Origin: Candidatus Aegiribacteria sp.
Lineage (GTDB): Bacteria; Fermentibacterota; Fermentibacteria; Fermentibacterales; JCC-6
Length of the DNA stretch: 7,217 nt
Direction of reading: 5' to 3'
NCBI GenBank assembly: GCA_030640155.1
Contig: DAOWJX010000098.1
Location: forward strand, 1-7,217
A model generated the notes under the pieces. It saw nothing but the letters and a program-made list of their open reading frames with translations, was not told the DNA's origin and did not search any database. How positions within the stretch are numbered: the stretch's first letter is position 1; every line of letters starts with the position of its first letter. This document shows positions 5,276 to 7,217 of this stretch, in pieces. Both the position numbers and the translations under genes were made by a program.

Positions 5276-7217
5276 GAGCCATTTCCAGTATTCTCGGAGC
5301 GCCCTGAACAGTTCCTGAAACGGGAGTGATCTTCAGCATTACTGCACTGCTCATTCCACCCAGATCCAGATCGTAATGCCATTCGAGTTTACCCTCATAA
5401 TTGCTGCTGTATCTGCCGAAAAGGTCTCCCGATACCGTTGCCTCAGTCCAGGAATGGCCCCCATCGGTGCTGAATGTTACCATAAGATCCAGAGCCCGTT
5501 CCTCAGGGTCTGACAATTCGAACGAAATCGATACTATACTGTTTTCAATAGAGATATAGCTGACAGCAGCCTGCATTACTGACGGTGTTCTGGAGTTATC
5601 CAGTGAAAGTGGTCCTATAGCTTCCGAAAAGGCTGTATCACCATCAATCGCGGCCAGCCTTATTTCCAGTTCCTCTCTTTCCATTCCCGGAAGATCTTCA
5701 GCACTGTTCCAGTTGACAGTGAAATTCTGCGATGTAGAAGTGAGAAACTTTCTTTTGTCCAGGCCAGCGGCGGAGACCCAGGAAACCGTGCCATCAATCC
5801 TGTATTCGAGCGCAAGAAGAATCTCATCATCCTCCGGATCTGAGATATGGAATGTAACCGGTACGAGCCCTCTGAACGTCTCCCATCTGCCGGGAGAGGT
5901 GATCGCGATGGATGGAGATCTGTTGTTGTCCAGATGGAATGGAGAGGATGGAACAGCAATACCTCTTTCGATATCTTCGGGCATTGCTCTGAAACGCACC
6001 TGGAAACCGTCGAATCCTGGAGCATCTATTTCTGATTCCCAGATTATGTCATACTGGTAAGTACCTGTGCAAGGAATTGAACTCTCGGATACCGTTGCTG
6101 CTCGCCAGTTTTCTCCACCGTCAAGGGAAAACTCGTAATGTACCTCAAGCGGGTTTTCCTCCGGATCTGCCAGCCTGACTCCTAATTCTATCCGACCTGA
6201 GACTTCTTCATCTGGCACAATGATCTGGCCTGATATGAGCCTGTCGGAGTCAAGATGGAGATTGCCCAGTACACTCCATGACCCCGGATCTGAATCAGCT
6301 GCTCTTACTCTGAGAGAGATGTTCGCAACCTCAACATTGCCGAGATCATAGCTGGCGTTCCATGTAACCGGTTCACCGTAGAACCAGGGTGCGATCTCGA
6401 AAATACTGCCGCTCAGGTGAGCATTTTGCCAGGTTATCTGATTATCAACTGAATACTGGGCCTGTAGCTGAATTATATCACCCTCGGGATCGTCTATAGA
6501 GTAAAGGATAGTATATTGTCCATCTGATTCTTCCCTGGATGTGGATAGATAAAGTGATGGAGGAATATTGTTGTCCACATGAAAAATGTTTGATAGACCA
6601 CTGATACCCGGGCCATCCGGACAGTAAGGAGTTATTCTCAGAACACACTCCTGCATATCCTGGCCAGGCAGGTCTTCATCACTGTACCACAGCACACTCG
6701 ATCCATTGTCTCTGAAACTGTTTGTCTCAATCCACGTATATCCTGAATTTGTGGAATAAGCCAGTGAGATTCCTGTAATGTTACTGCCGCTGGTTTGATA
6801 GGGTAGAGAAACAGCTCCGGAGCATTCTTCCGAAATCACTCCAGTGCAAATAACAGGAAGAAAGGAAACACCGTAGCTTCCTGAATTAGCTTCATCGCAA
6901 AGCATCTGCGGCCATGGTCCGGGATTGATGCCAATGCTGGAGATCGTGTATGCTGCAAGCTTGCCTGTTCTTCCGAGCACAACAAGTTCCAGGTTTCCGT
7001 CTCCGTCAATATCACCAGCTGCAGGAGGGGCGGACATAGGTTGGCCGAATGGAATTGGAAATCCCTGTATTACCCGGCCTTCCGCGTTCCATGCATAAAC
7101 ACTGCCGTTGTCTGTTCCCACTATAACTCCCATCCCACCGCTCGTTCTGGCAATTATCGGAGCACTCGGACGCCCGTCTGCGAAATTGGGCCATCGCCAG
7201 GTTCCGGCACGGCTTCC
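5268..7217 (-). CDS. Large propeller plus Ig-like repeat protein, probably secreted; 5' end beyond window
   Basis: Only the C-terminal 649 residues are present; the frame is open to the right edge, so the ATG at 7133 is internal. Residues about 1-120 look like the last blades of an FG-GAP/PQQ-type beta-propeller. They contain GTDNGSVYAWNAEG (33-46), a calcium-loop-like DIDGDGNLE (69-77) and WPQMLCDEANSG (102-113), which recalls the WPMFRHD-type motif of such proteins. From about 126 to the stop there are five Ig-like repeats (separate entry). Such architecture is typical of exported surface or secreted proteins, but the signal peptide would lie outside the window. I see no C-terminal sorting domain, LPXTG motif or membrane anchor; it ends right after the last repeat. 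It converges on thyX, with the stop codons overlapping across 5268-5275. The function is not recognisable; binding to glycans, other proteins or cells is possible but unsupported by any motif. Confidence 0.85.
   Translation of the reverse strand, partial: GSRAGTWRWPNFADGRPSAPIIARTSGGMGVIVGTDNGSVYAWNAEGRVIQGFPIPFGQPMSAPPAAGDIDGDGNLELVVLGRTGKLAAYTISSIGINPGPWPQMLCDEANSGSYGVSFLPVICTGVISEECSGAVSLPYQTSGSNITGISLAYSTNSGYTWIETNSFRDNGSSVLWYSDEDLPGQDMQECVLRITPYCPDGPGISGLSNIFHVDNNIPPSLYLSTSREESDGQYTILYSIDDPEGDIIQLQAQYSVDNQITWQNAHLSGSIFEIAPWFYGEPVTWNASYDLGNVEVANISLRVRAADSDPGSWSVLGNLHLDSDRLISGQIIVPDEEVSGRIELGVRLADPEENPLEVHYEFSLDGGENWRAATVSESSIPCTGTYQYDIIWESEIDAPGFDGFQVRFRAMPEDIERGIAVPSSPFHLDNNRSPSIAITSPGRWETFRGLVPVTFHISDPEDDEILLALEYRIDGTVSWVSAAGLDKRKFLTSTSQNFTVNWNSAEDLPGMEREELEIRLAAIDGDTAFSEAIGPLSLDNSRTPSVMQAAVSYISIENSIVSISFELSDPEERALDLMVTFSTDGGHSWTEATVSGDLFGRYSSNYEGKLEWHYDLDLGGMSSAVMLKITPVSGTVQGAPRILEMALR
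5271..6842 (-). repeat. Five tandem Ig-like protein repeats, period about 101-110 residues
   Basis: Each repeat in the partial protein contains a nine-residue motif [YF]-[SR]-x5-x-W, clearest as FSLDGGENW. The copies are at residues 154-162, 255-263, 363-371, 472-480 and 582-590, counting from the window edge, giving spacings of 101, 108, 109 and 110. The last four also carry DPE about ten residues before it (243-245, 351-353, 460-462, 570-572). Most then have W-x-S/A-x-x-D-L-P-G, a beta strand such as LRITP or IRLAAID, and a DN boundary followed by PS (215-216, 430-431, 540-541). Sequence identity between copies is low apart from these positions, so the duplications look old. DNA boundaries are approximate. 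Confidence 0.75.

Noticed and set aside
5713..6060. 115-codon plus-strand open frame
   Set aside because: It is antisense to the Ig-like repeat region, where the minus-strand frame shows regular repeated motifs.
7131..7133. ATG as the true start of the propeller/Ig protein
   Set aside because: The frame stays open to the window edge, and the upstream codons read like propeller sequence (WRWPNFADG, PSAPIIA), so the ATG is internal.
1..7217. Defence system, mobile element, CRISPR array or prophage
   Set aside because: All five genes are metabolic or surface-protein types; no transposase, nuclease, direct repeats with spacers or integrase was seen on either strand.

Overview
The window is an ordinary-density bacterial chromosome segment with five genes and almost no intergenic space. 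Base composition looks moderate (about half GC, judged by eye). Two features suggest a deep-branching Gram-negative anaerobe of the FCB/Fermentibacterota kind. One is a long extracellular-type protein made of a propeller and Ig-like repeats. The other is a fused formiminotransferase-cyclodeaminase with the insertions seen in Bacteroidetes-like forms. This taxonomic guess is inference only, and there is no rRNA or tRNA to anchor it.

Layout, left to right. (1) 1-963, minus: N-terminal 321 residues of a transketolase, cut by the left edge. (2) 960-2666, minus: bifunctional glutamate formiminotransferase / formimino-THF cyclodeaminase (FtcD). Its stop codon overlaps the TTG start of the transketolase gene, so the two form an operon read ftcD then tkt. 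(3) 2667-2781: a 115-bp divergent promoter region. (4) 2782-3960, plus: a GH84-family (O-GlcNAcase-like) glycosidase without a signal peptide. (5) 3962-5275, plus: a double-domain ThyX-like flavin-dependent thymidylate synthase, one base after the GH84 stop. (6) 5268-7217, minus: the C-terminal 649 residues of a large surface or secreted protein, cut by the right edge. It ends a beta-propeller and continues with five Ig-like repeats, and its 3' end overlaps the thyX 3' end by 8 bp.

The two divergent operons share a possible folate one-carbon theme. FtcD makes 5,10-methenyl-THF from formiminoglutamate, and ThyX consumes 5,10-methylene-THF to make dTMP. The GH84 enzyme would release N-acetylhexosamine inside the cell, and the transketolase belongs to pentose phosphate metabolism. 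The propeller/Ig protein is unrelated to these by content.

I see no mobile element, CRISPR array, phage gene, toxin-antitoxin or defence system. The most interesting items are the tandem ThyX, in which the two halves keep complementary parts of the canonical active site, and its tight coupling to a cytosolic GH84 enzyme.
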